A stretch of DNA of 64,000 nt from positions 111,136 to 175,135 of IMG/VR virus record IMGVR_UViG_3300032287_003559. One strand, written 5' to 3'. The notes under the pieces were generated by a model. The model saw nothing but the letters and a program-made list of their open reading frames with translations. It was not told the DNA's origin and ran no database searches. The position numbers and the translations under genes are program-made. Position 1 is the stretch's first letter; every line of letters starts with the position of its first letter. Origin of the DNA: a virus. Of this stretch, positions 22,536-29,377 are shown piece after piece.

Positions 22536-23207
22536 TTAGCTAGTTAATTTTATATTATCTCCTCTCTTAAGGGTCTCGCTAACATATTGCGAAGACCCTT
22601 TTTTATATTCCATAAGATCGCTCATGTTATCTAATATAATACTTAGATATTCTTTTTTAATTACATAAATGTTTCTCTTATCATTTTCTATTTTATCTTC
22701 ATATTCATAATTTGTTACTTCTAATGTTATATCTCCAGTATCAATCTGCTCATCAGTAAAGTAATCATAATAACTTACAGAATATCCTGATGGAACTTCA
22801 AGACCTGCAGGTACAATTATAACTCCTTGACTATTTTTAACTTCTGTAGTTTCATAATGATGAATTCCACTGTAAAGAGTTTCATAATCACCATACTTAT
22901 TCATCAGATAACTATCAAAGGAATCTTGAGTTAATGGCCACTCTGTTTGAATATTGACTATATTGTTACAGATAAGAACTAACCAGTCTAATGTTGAATC
23001 ACCATAAACATCAAAAGCGACATTATCTGGGCGATCATTTCCTCTAATTTTATATCTTTCAAAGAAAGTTAAATCTTGAAAAATATCTTCACGAAGTTTA
23101 CCTCTTTTAAAGATATTTTTTACTTGAATATAATCCCCAATATTACTGTTTGGTAGTCTATTAACATAGTCAAAGTTTGGGACTTGGCGGAAGTATGGAT
23201 TAGACAT
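22536..23207 (-). CDS. 53: Baseplate wedge protein gp53
   Basis: 223 residues, related to T4 gp53: IFKRGKLREDIFQDLTFFERY, RGNDRPDNVAFDVYGD and LDWLVLICNNIVNIQTEWPL fit the wedge fold that locks the baseplate. Ends back-to-back with gp32. Last gene of the leftward gp4-X-gp48-gp53 operon. Confidence 0.85.
   Translation of the reverse strand: MSNPYFRQVPNFDYVNRLPNSNIGDYIQVKNIFKRGKLREDIFQDLTFFERYKIRGNDRPDNVAFDVYGDSTLDWLVLICNNIVNIQTEWPLTQDSFDSYLMNKYGDYETLYSGIHHYETTEVKNSQGVIIVPAGLEVPSGYSVSYYDYFTDEQIDTGDITLEVTNYEYEDKIENDKRNIYVIKKEYLSIILDNMSDLMEYKKGSSQYVSETLKRGDNIKLTS
22569..22604 (+). terminator. gp32 terminator embedded in the 3' end of gp53
   Basis: AAGGGTCTCGC pairs with GCGAAGACCCTT with one bulge, then TTTTTT. 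It lies wholly within the coding sequence of the opposite-strand gp53 gene. Confidence 0.75.
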
Positions 23208-23208
23208 T

Positions 23209-24591
23209 TTAGTAACCTATGAAGTTATCTTGATCTTTATCTAGATCTGTGTAATCATCATTAAAGATTGGTTCTAGTTCTTGGAATTGTAATTGCAATT
23301 CATAAGAAGTCATAGATGGTTCTCCTGCGTAAGTCATATATTGACCATCTGGAGTGTAATTAACATTGCATTGGGTTAATGCACACTCTTTAAATGTATT
23401 TAAGTATGGGTGCTTTTTTTTACCTGCGGTTAAATATTCTATACCAAAAGTATTTGGTGCTTTTAAAAGAAGAATAGATTGGCTCCTTTGAACAGACATT
23501 GCTTGTTTAAAATATCTAATAATTGTTCTAACAATTTTTGCTTCACTTGCACTTCTTGGAGATAATCTAAATGAAAAACTAAAACTTCTTAATTGAGGTC
23601 CCGTGAATAATAACTCTGAATTTGGGTTTAATACCTGACCATATGCTCTTGAAAGCACATTTGTTCCCGTTACTGCTTGATTAGTTTTTACTGCTACAAT
23701 AGAAGCAAGAGTTTTTTTATCAGTTGCATTTATAGCACCGATTGTATTTTGTGCTGAGGCAGTACCTGCTTCTACACCACCAGAAACAAAACTAGTAATA
23801 AAGTCCGAAATTCCTTGAGTTGCAAGATCTAAATCATCTCTCTGCCAATCGGCACTGTTTGAGTCGCTAATTCCTCCAGGAATAGGTAAAAAAATAGTTC
23901 CTATTGGAGTCTTGTTCTTTAATCTTCTTCTATCGTAATTTTCCGTAAAACTCAATCCTCTTGCCTCATAATTAAAAATTGTAAATTTTATACAATCTTG
24001 GTGTTCAAGTTGAAGATTTTCTGGATATCTTATGTTTGTTGATGCTTCGTTATATTTTTTTCTTGCTATTGCTTCTTTTTTAGATTCTTCATCAAGTGCA
24101 GTAAGATCTTCTTTCTTTATGCCTGATGCGTTTGGAGATTCTTCTTGTTGTTGTGGAGTATTATTAAGTGCTGCTTCTGTCTGTACTGGAGTTGCTCCTT
24201 GCTTCGGTAATGCTGCTCTTACAGATCCAACCACTGCTTTATTTAAAGAACCTCCAGGTTTAATAGAGCTAATTTCCTCAGCAGTAAGATTGGTATTAGA
24301 TGTTGTTATTGGTTGATTTTCATTTGTCCCTCTTCCTGAACCTGGAGTAAACCAAGTTTTTCCACCATCTCTAGTAACAGCAGTATCTGGATAATCTGGA
24401 GTGCTTCCTCTCCCTTCAACTGCTTTTTGAATCCTAACTTCAGAACTTATTACCTTACCATCTTTTAGAGTTGCTACTGTTTCTGTTCTATACTTAATAC
24501 CATTTAAAATAAATGGTTCGCTAATAGTATTTCTCTGCCCACTGGCTCCACCAGGATTTCCACCAGATTGGTATGTTTGTGAAGACGGCAC
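23209..24591 (-). CDS. 48: Baseplate tail-tube cap gp48-like
   Basis: 460 residues, GTG start. N-terminal ~200 residues are Gly/Ser/Gln-rich and low in structure. From ~200 the protein looks like gp48: LSFTENYDRRRLKNKTPIGT, PNSELLFTGPQLRSFSFSFR, IVRTIIRYFKQAM, MTYAGEPSMTSYELQLQFQE. It caps the central baseplate and starts the tube. A minus-strand late core lies just upstream (24608-24615). Confidence 0.78.
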   Translation of the reverse strand: MPSSQTYQSGGNPGGASGQRNTISEPFILNGIKYRTETVATLKDGKVISSEVRIQKAVEGRGSTPDYPDTAVTRDGGKTWFTPGSGRGTNENQPITTSNTNLTAEEISSIKPGGSLNKAVVGSVRAALPKQGATPVQTEAALNNTPQQQEESPNASGIKKEDLTALDEESKKEAIARKKYNEASTNIRYPENLQLEHQDCIKFTIFNYEARGLSFTENYDRRRLKNKTPIGTIFLPIPGGISDSNSADWQRDDLDLATQGISDFITSFVSGGVEAGTASAQNTIGAINATDKKTLASIVAVKTNQAVTGTNVLSRAYGQVLNPNSELLFTGPQLRSFSFSFRLSPRSASEAKIVRTIIRYFKQAMSVQRSQSILLLKAPNTFGIEYLTAGKKKHPYLNTFKECALTQCNVNYTPDGQYMTYAGEPSMTSYELQLQFQELEPIFNDDYTDLDKDQDNFIGY

Positions 24592-24606
24592 TTTTACACG
24601 TAGTTT

Positions 24607-24999
24607 TTATTTATTTAGACGGAATTTTGCATATTGAAGAGATAGAAGTTCATCAAGTTCTTCATACTTAACTACATGCAGTTGTCCTGCTATCTCTTCC
24701 CAAGTATAATTTCTAGGTTGTCTCCAGTGAAAATTAATTGCTTTAAATCCCCATTTTTGTATTTCTGTACAAGCAATTAGTGGATGTTGATCATAATCAA
24801 TTCCTGGAGTTTTGGGATTGTAGATAAAAGTATAAAACTTTCCCACCTCTGGTATCCAAGTCTTTTCAGTAAAAAATTGCATAATTAAAATCATTATATC
24901 TTCTGGATCTTTTATACCCAACCTTTCAACTTCCTGCTTGAGTTTTTTAACTCTTGCAGTTGAACCAGAAGAAACATATTGTCCAAATCCTCCTGCCAT
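24607..24999 (-). CDS. Unknown protein in the baseplate/head operon
   Basis: 130 residues. N-terminus MAGGFGQYVSSGSTARVKKL, then a beta-rich middle (VGKFYTFIYNPKTPGIDYD, INFHW) of a kind seen in several T4-like phages. ATG adjoins the gp4 stop. Probably structural or assembly-related from position; no firm family. Confidence 0.65.
   Translation of the reverse strand: MAGGFGQYVSSGSTARVKKLKQEVERLGIKDPEDIMILIMQFFTEKTWIPEVGKFYTFIYNPKTPGIDYDQHPLIACTEIQKWGFKAINFHWRQPRNYTWEEIAGQLHVVKYEELDELLSLQYAKFRLNK
24608..24615 (-). promoter_or_regulatory. T4-type late promoter AATAAATA (leftward)
   Basis: Within the 3' end of the upstream gene, 17 nt before the gp48 GTG start. Confidence 0.55.
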
Positions 25000-25442
25000 T
25001 ATTTTATACCCAATTGATCTTCTGTGATAACTTTGAACTCTATAAGTCTATCCTTACAAAACTCATCTGCTGCTTTCCACTTTGCTTGATTTATTGCATA
25101 TGTTTTTGCTTCATAAAGATATGATTTAGTTATTCTTGATTTTTTTTGTGGAGGAATTGTTTGTTTTTTTGGCTTCACTTCAATAACATAAGTTTTTATT
25201 TCTCCAGTTTGTTCTTTGACTTTAACTATAAAATCTGGAAAATACCTATGTATCTTATTATCAACTGGCGATCTATATGGAATTGAAAATTCCTCACTTC
25301 CCCACTCTAAAATATTTTCATTGTGATCGCACCAATAGCAAAATTTCCTTTCCCAGCTACTTCTGCAAATAATATTATTTGCATCACCTTTATATTTTTG
25401 GGGAAATGATGGTTTGTATTTGCTTTTAATACTTTCTGCCAT
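24999..25442 (-). CDS. 4: Head completion protein gp4
   Basis: 147 residues, strongly like T4 gp4 (gp50): CRSSWERKFCYWCDHNENIL, EWGSEEFSIPYRSP, HRYFPDFIVKV and TYVIEVKPKKQTIPP. The fold is TnsA/PD-(D/E)XK-like (Asp, then E-x-K), and T4 gp4 is needed to finish filled heads before tail joining. First gene of the leftward operon. Confidence 0.92.
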   Translation of the reverse strand: MAESIKSKYKPSFPQKYKGDANNIICRSSWERKFCYWCDHNENILEWGSEEFSIPYRSPVDNKIHRYFPDFIVKVKEQTGEIKTYVIEVKPKKQTIPPQKKSRITKSYLYEAKTYAINQAKWKAADEFCKDRLIEFKVITEDQLGIK

Positions 25443-25474
25443 TATCTTTACTACATAATATATCAGTCAAAAAA

Positions 25475-25482
25475 TATTTATA
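25475..25482 (-). promoter_or_regulatory. Consensus late promoter TATAAATA (leftward)
   Basis: 33 nt before gp4 on the minus strand, in the 41-bp divergent gap. Confidence 0.75.
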
Positions 25483-25483
25483 A

Positions 25484-26278
25484 ATGCCTACCAAAAGGAC
25501 AGTAGATCAAATTAAAGCAAATTTACTTCGTCCAGCACTTACTTCTTATTTTGAAGTTGAGATTCCAAAAATATCATCTAGAACTGGTGAATTTGAATCA
25601 TTCTTAAGTAATAATGGCGTTTTATTCAATCAAGAAAAACTTAATTTACTATGCTCCGAAACTTCTCTTCCAGGTTCTTCACTTGCCACCCATGAAATCA
25701 ATAATGATTATATGGGAGTAACTGAAAGACATGCATATAGAAGAATATATGATGATCGTATTGATTTTTCTTTTTATGTAGATGCTGAAAATTATTTACC
25801 CATCAGATATTTTGAGTCATGGATAAAGTGGATTGTGGATGAGAGTATTGCATCTGGAGATAAAGGTCCTGTAGGAGTACTGAATAAATCATATTTTTAT
25901 AGAATGAAATATCCTGATGATTATGTTTGTGATAGTGGATTAAAAATTACAAAATTTGAAAGGGATCATACTAATAGATCATTGGAGTATGAATTTGTAA
26001 GAGCATATCCAATATCTATTACATCAATGCCAGTTTCGTATGATACATCATCTCTTCTAAAATGCACAGTTTCATTTACATATCTAAGATACGTTCTTAA
26101 ACCTTCAAACGGAAATAGAGATAATGTATCCTCTATTCAGAGAGAAATAAAATCTGGAGATCCTTCATCGCCAGTAACACAAGCAGCAATAAATGGATCA
26201 TATTATGGTCCTGCCTTTCAAACGAATGAAGAAGCAAATAGGCAGGCTGCAATTTTAAGAGGGGAGAATGTGCAATAA
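25484..26278 (+). CDS. Tail-tube-fold protein (gp54/gp19-like)
   Basis: 264 residues. LLCSETSLPGSSLATHEINN and the beta-rich RIYDDRIDFSFYVDAENYL resemble the tail-tube family that includes gp19 and baseplate gp54; gene order beside gp48 favours the baseplate tube initiator. The N-terminus (PALTSYFEVEIPKI) is also typical. Exact assignment uncertain. Confidence 0.65.
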   Translation: MPTKRTVDQIKANLLRPALTSYFEVEIPKISSRTGEFESFLSNNGVLFNQEKLNLLCSETSLPGSSLATHEINNDYMGVTERHAYRRIYDDRIDFSFYVDAENYLPIRYFESWIKWIVDESIASGDKGPVGVLNKSYFYRMKYPDDYVCDSGLKITKFERDHTNRSLEYEFVRAYPISITSMPVSYDTSSLLKCTVSFTYLRYVLKPSNGNRDNVSSIQREIKSGDPSSPVTQAAINGSYYGPAFQTNEEANRQAAILRGENVQ

Positions 26279-26281
26279 ATA
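26274..26281 (+). promoter_or_regulatory. T4-type late promoter AATAAATA
   Basis: Overlaps the preceding stop, 29 nt before gp26. Confidence 0.65.
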
Positions 26282-26310
26282 ATCACACCTGAATTTTTCT
26301 ATAGGTCATT

Positions 26311-27030
26311 ATGCCTTTACCTAAAATTGCTACTCCAATATATCAACTTGAATTGCCATCAACAGGAGAGTCAATTCAATATAGACCATTTTTAGTAAAA
26401 GAAGAAAAAGTATTAGTAATTGCTTTGGAAAGTGAAGATACTAAGCAAATTACTACTGCGATTAAAACAGTAATCAAAAATTGTATTCTTACCAAAGGGA
26501 TCAAGGTAGAATCTCTTCCAACCTTTGATATTGAATATTTGTTTTTGAATATTCGTGGTAAGTCTGTTGGGGAAGAAATTGAAGTAAACGTTATTTGTCC
26601 TGATGACCAAGAGACAAATGTTTCTATAAAAATTGATTTAGATTCTATCAAAGTAGAAAAGAGTGAGAATCATACAAATAAAATTAAAGTAGATCCAAAA
26701 ATTATGATGGAGATGAAATATCCATCATTGGATCAGTTTATTAAAACAAACTTTGATTTTAAAAATGATAATGCAATGGATCAATCATTTGAATTGATTG
26801 CATCATGTATTGATAAAATTTATACTGAAGATGAGGTGTGGGTTGCAGCGGATGTGACTAAAAAAGAACTGATTGAATTTTTGGAACAAATGAATTCATC
26901 TCAGTTTAAGGAAATTGAGAAATTTTTTGAAACAATGCCAAGACTTTCGCATAAAATTTCAGTAACAAATCCAAAAACAAAAGTTGAAAGTGAAGTTGTT
27001 CTGGAAGGGTTAGCATCTTTTTTCGCATAG
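26311..27030 (+). CDS. 26: Baseplate hub assembly protein gp26-like; zero frame of a candidate frameshift pair
   Basis: 239 residues of the T4 baseplate gp26 family: MPLPKIATPIYQLELPSTGE, YRPFLVKEEKVLVIALESED, and the central VNVICPDDQETNVSIKI. Helps assemble the baseplate hub. The gene ends TCT TTT TTC GCA TAG; T TTT TTC (27018-27024) is a slippery heptamer in phase, and a -1 shift leads straight into the next ORF. Confidence 0.85.
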   Translation: MPLPKIATPIYQLELPSTGESIQYRPFLVKEEKVLVIALESEDTKQITTAIKTVIKNCILTKGIKVESLPTFDIEYLFLNIRGKSVGEEIEVNVICPDDQETNVSIKIDLDSIKVEKSENHTNKIKVDPKIMMEMKYPSLDQFIKTNFDFKNDNAMDQSFELIASCIDKIYTEDEVWVAADVTKKELIEFLEQMNSSQFKEIEKFFETMPRLSHKISVTNPKTKVESEVVLEGLASFFA

Positions 27031-27048
27031 CCCTGGTCCATATGGACC
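27018..27048 (+). promoter_or_regulatory. Candidate -1 frameshift site between gp26 and the gp51-position ORF
   Basis: Heptamer T TTT TTC (27018-27024) in the gp26 phase, two codons before the TAG stop. Ten bases later GGTCC/GGACC (27035-27039 with 27044-27048) forms a short GC stem. The -1 frame reads through R-I-A-L-V-H into the downstream ATG with no stop. Confidence 0.6.
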
Positions 27049-27218
27049 TTGAGAATTACTTTAGACTTAATTTTGCTTTGATTCAGTACCATAAATATTC
27101 ACTATGGGAGATTGAAAACATGATTCCCTGGGAAAGGGATATTTACGTTGAGTTATTAAAGCAACATTTAGAAGAAGAAAAACTAAAACAACAATCAAAT
27201 GGCGGTCAATCCTTCTAA
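27042..27218 (+). CDS. gp51-position baseplate hub / tail-chaperone-like small protein
   Basis: 58 residues from ATG 27042 (MDLENYFRLNFALIQYHKYS, then MIPWERDIYVELLKQH). Lacks a Shine-Dalgarno. In T4 gene 51 follows 26; the PWER-x-Y pattern is also seen in proteins paired with tail chaperones by frameshift. Overlaps the next gene by 20 nt. Either a separate product or a gp26 C-terminal extension. Confidence 0.65.
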   Translation: MDLENYFRLNFALIQYHKYSLWEIENMIPWERDIYVELLKQHLEEEKLKQQSNGGQSF

Positions 27219-29373
27219 AAATTTGAATGCCTTAGTTCCATATAAGGGAAAAGGAGGGACTGATCTTGTTAGTGAAAAAATAGATGAAAGAATATTAAGA
27301 CTTCTTGGTCTAGAGGATGTATTTGATATCGATTATGATACTTATATTTCTCTTCTTAGAGAAAGAATGGCTTCTGCTAGAATGTCTAAACAATCCATTC
27401 CAACAGAAGAAGTTGAATTAATAACTGAAGAATGGAAAAGAATAAAGAAAAAAAATGGTAGGTTTAGAATAAAAAAAATTACTGCAGAGAGTTTTAAAAA
27501 AGGTAGTTCTGTAGGAATTCAGTTAGGAAAGCAAAAGTTTCTTAATGGTCTATCTATATCATCTAAGAAATTAGCATTACCTCCAGCAATTAATAAAATG
27601 TCTGGTGGGAATGATATTGAAGATATTAAAAATGCTCTCGCAGAAATTATTAGCAATTTAACCATACAGAATAAAGATCAGAAAAAAATATTAGAAAGAC
27701 AAAGATTTGATAGTGAAAAAGAAAGAAGAGCATCTAGAGAGGCACTTTTAGAAAAAGGTTTTTCTAAAGCAATAAGTGCTGCTCAAAAGATGTTAGCACC
27801 TGTTAAATCTTTGCTTGATAAAATTATTGATGCGATTGTTGCTATTTTTATTGGAAGATCTATTGTAAAACTTATTGAATGGTTTTCTAATCCAGACAAT
27901 AAAGAAAAAGTAAAGAGCATTTTCAAATTTCTTGGAGAACATTGGCCAAAACTTCTTGCTCTGTATTTGAGATTTGGAACAGGTCTTGGAAGATTTATTG
28001 GTGGATTATCATCACTCCTAATTAAAGGTACGTTAAGACTTGTTCAGGTAGCAGCAAGACTAGCAGCAAGGGCAGGATTAAAAGGTGCTGGTAAAGTTGC
28101 TGGATTTTTAGGTGGTCGTGGTGGAAAATTTCTAGGTGCTGGACTAGAAGTTGCTGCCACCGTTGGATCAACAATGGCATTGAGTAAAGGTATAGAAAAT
28201 TTTAGTGGATTTAAATTTGCTGGAGGAGGATTAGCAAACTTTAAAAAGTTTTTTGGATTTTCTGGTGGTGGGACTAGACCTGGATATATCAGTGGACAGA
28301 AAGGAATAGATAAAATTCCTGCTATGTTAAGTGATGGTGAATTTGTTATGTCTCGTGGTGCTGTTGAAAAGTATGGTACAGATACCTTAGAAGCAATGAA
28401 CGCTGCTGGTGGTGGAACTAATAGACCACGAATGATTAGTGGGACAACTTATGCTGCTGGTGGAGGGCAAATTGGAACTCGTAGTGTTGCGCCTTCATTA
28501 TCTGGGAATGAAAAAATTGCTTATAATCAATTGCAAATGAATTTCCCAACAGCAAAACCTTATCATATTGCTGCTGCTCTTGGAAACTTTTCAGTTGAAG
28601 CTCCTGGATTAAAACCAAATACTGCTCAATACGGTGGAGGTCCTGGTAGAGGAGTGGCGCAATGGGAAACTCCTGGAAGATGGGATACTGCTGTAAAGAG
28701 ATACGGTCCAGGAATTTTTAACAGCTTAAGTCAGCAAATGGATTATGTTAAGTATGAAATGGATACTGGTAATCCAGATTCTCAAGGAAGACCTCAACTT
28801 CCATGGGGAAGAAATGCAAAGAGCTCTTGGTTAGGTTCTAAAAACTTAATTGAAGCAACCAAAAATTTTATGATCGGATACGAGGCACCTGGTGTTCCAC
28901 ACGAATCTGAGAGAATAGCATCTGCTAAAAGAATATTAAATTCAGGATCTCCAGCATCTTCAAATATTGCAGCGAATCCAAAGGTTCAACCGACACAGAA
29001 ACCAAATATATTCCAGAGATTGGGATCTGGAGTTGCATCTATATTTGGTCTTAATCAACCAGCAAAAGCAGAACCAATTATTAAATCAAAACCAAAACCA
29101 AGATTTGCGGGAGGACTTGCACCAGATTCTTCACAAAGAAAATCATCATCAATTCCAACATTGACTTTTTCTGCATCAAAGTCTAGGGCATCTCAAAGAA
29201 ATATTTCTGCTCCAATGAATTTAATGCCTGAAATTGTATATGAAGTTGTTGCACCTAGCACAACAAAACCATCTGGAGGTGGAACTGGTGGTTCTCCTCA
29301 AATACCTTCATTTAGTAATGTTCATGCATCTAATAATGCAGGTAGAAATGCAAAGTTACTTGGAGTAAGATAA
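27199..29373 (+). CDS. Tape-measure-like protein with phage tail lysozyme domain
   Basis: 724 residues. Residues ~200-360 are hydrophobic, Gly/Ala/Leu-rich helices, followed by the tape-measure signature KGIDKIPAMLSDGEFVMSRG. Residues ~434-575 look like a tail lysozyme: HIAAALGNFSVEAPGL with the catalytic Glu, then GRGVAQWETPGRW. Pro/Lys/Ser-rich tail. Likely sets tail length and helps penetrate the wall. Confidence 0.75.
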   Translation: MAVNPSKNLNALVPYKGKGGTDLVSEKIDERILRLLGLEDVFDIDYDTYISLLRERMASARMSKQSIPTEEVELITEEWKRIKKKNGRFRIKKITAESFKKGSSVGIQLGKQKFLNGLSISSKKLALPPAINKMSGGNDIEDIKNALAEIISNLTIQNKDQKKILERQRFDSEKERRASREALLEKGFSKAISAAQKMLAPVKSLLDKIIDAIVAIFIGRSIVKLIEWFSNPDNKEKVKSIFKFLGEHWPKLLALYLRFGTGLGRFIGGLSSLLIKGTLRLVQVAARLAARAGLKGAGKVAGFLGGRGGKFLGAGLEVAATVGSTMALSKGIENFSGFKFAGGGLANFKKFFGFSGGGTRPGYISGQKGIDKIPAMLSDGEFVMSRGAVEKYGTDTLEAMNAAGGGTNRPRMISGTTYAAGGGQIGTRSVAPSLSGNEKIAYNQLQMNFPTAKPYHIAAALGNFSVEAPGLKPNTAQYGGGPGRGVAQWETPGRWDTAVKRYGPGIFNSLSQQMDYVKYEMDTGNPDSQGRPQLPWGRNAKSSWLGSKNLIEATKNFMIGYEAPGVPHESERIASAKRILNSGSPASSNIAANPKVQPTQKPNIFQRLGSGVASIFGLNQPAKAEPIIKSKPKPRFAGGLAPDSSQRKSSSIPTLTFSASKSRASQRNISAPMNLMPEIVYEVVAPSTTKPSGGGTGGSPQIPSFSNVHASNNAGRNAKLLGVR

Positions 29374-29377
29374 GTAG

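Noticed and set aside
27085-27092. CATAAATA as late promoter for the tape-measure gene
   Set aside because: Lies inside the gp51-position ORF about 107 bp before the next start, farther than all others; kept only as a possibility.
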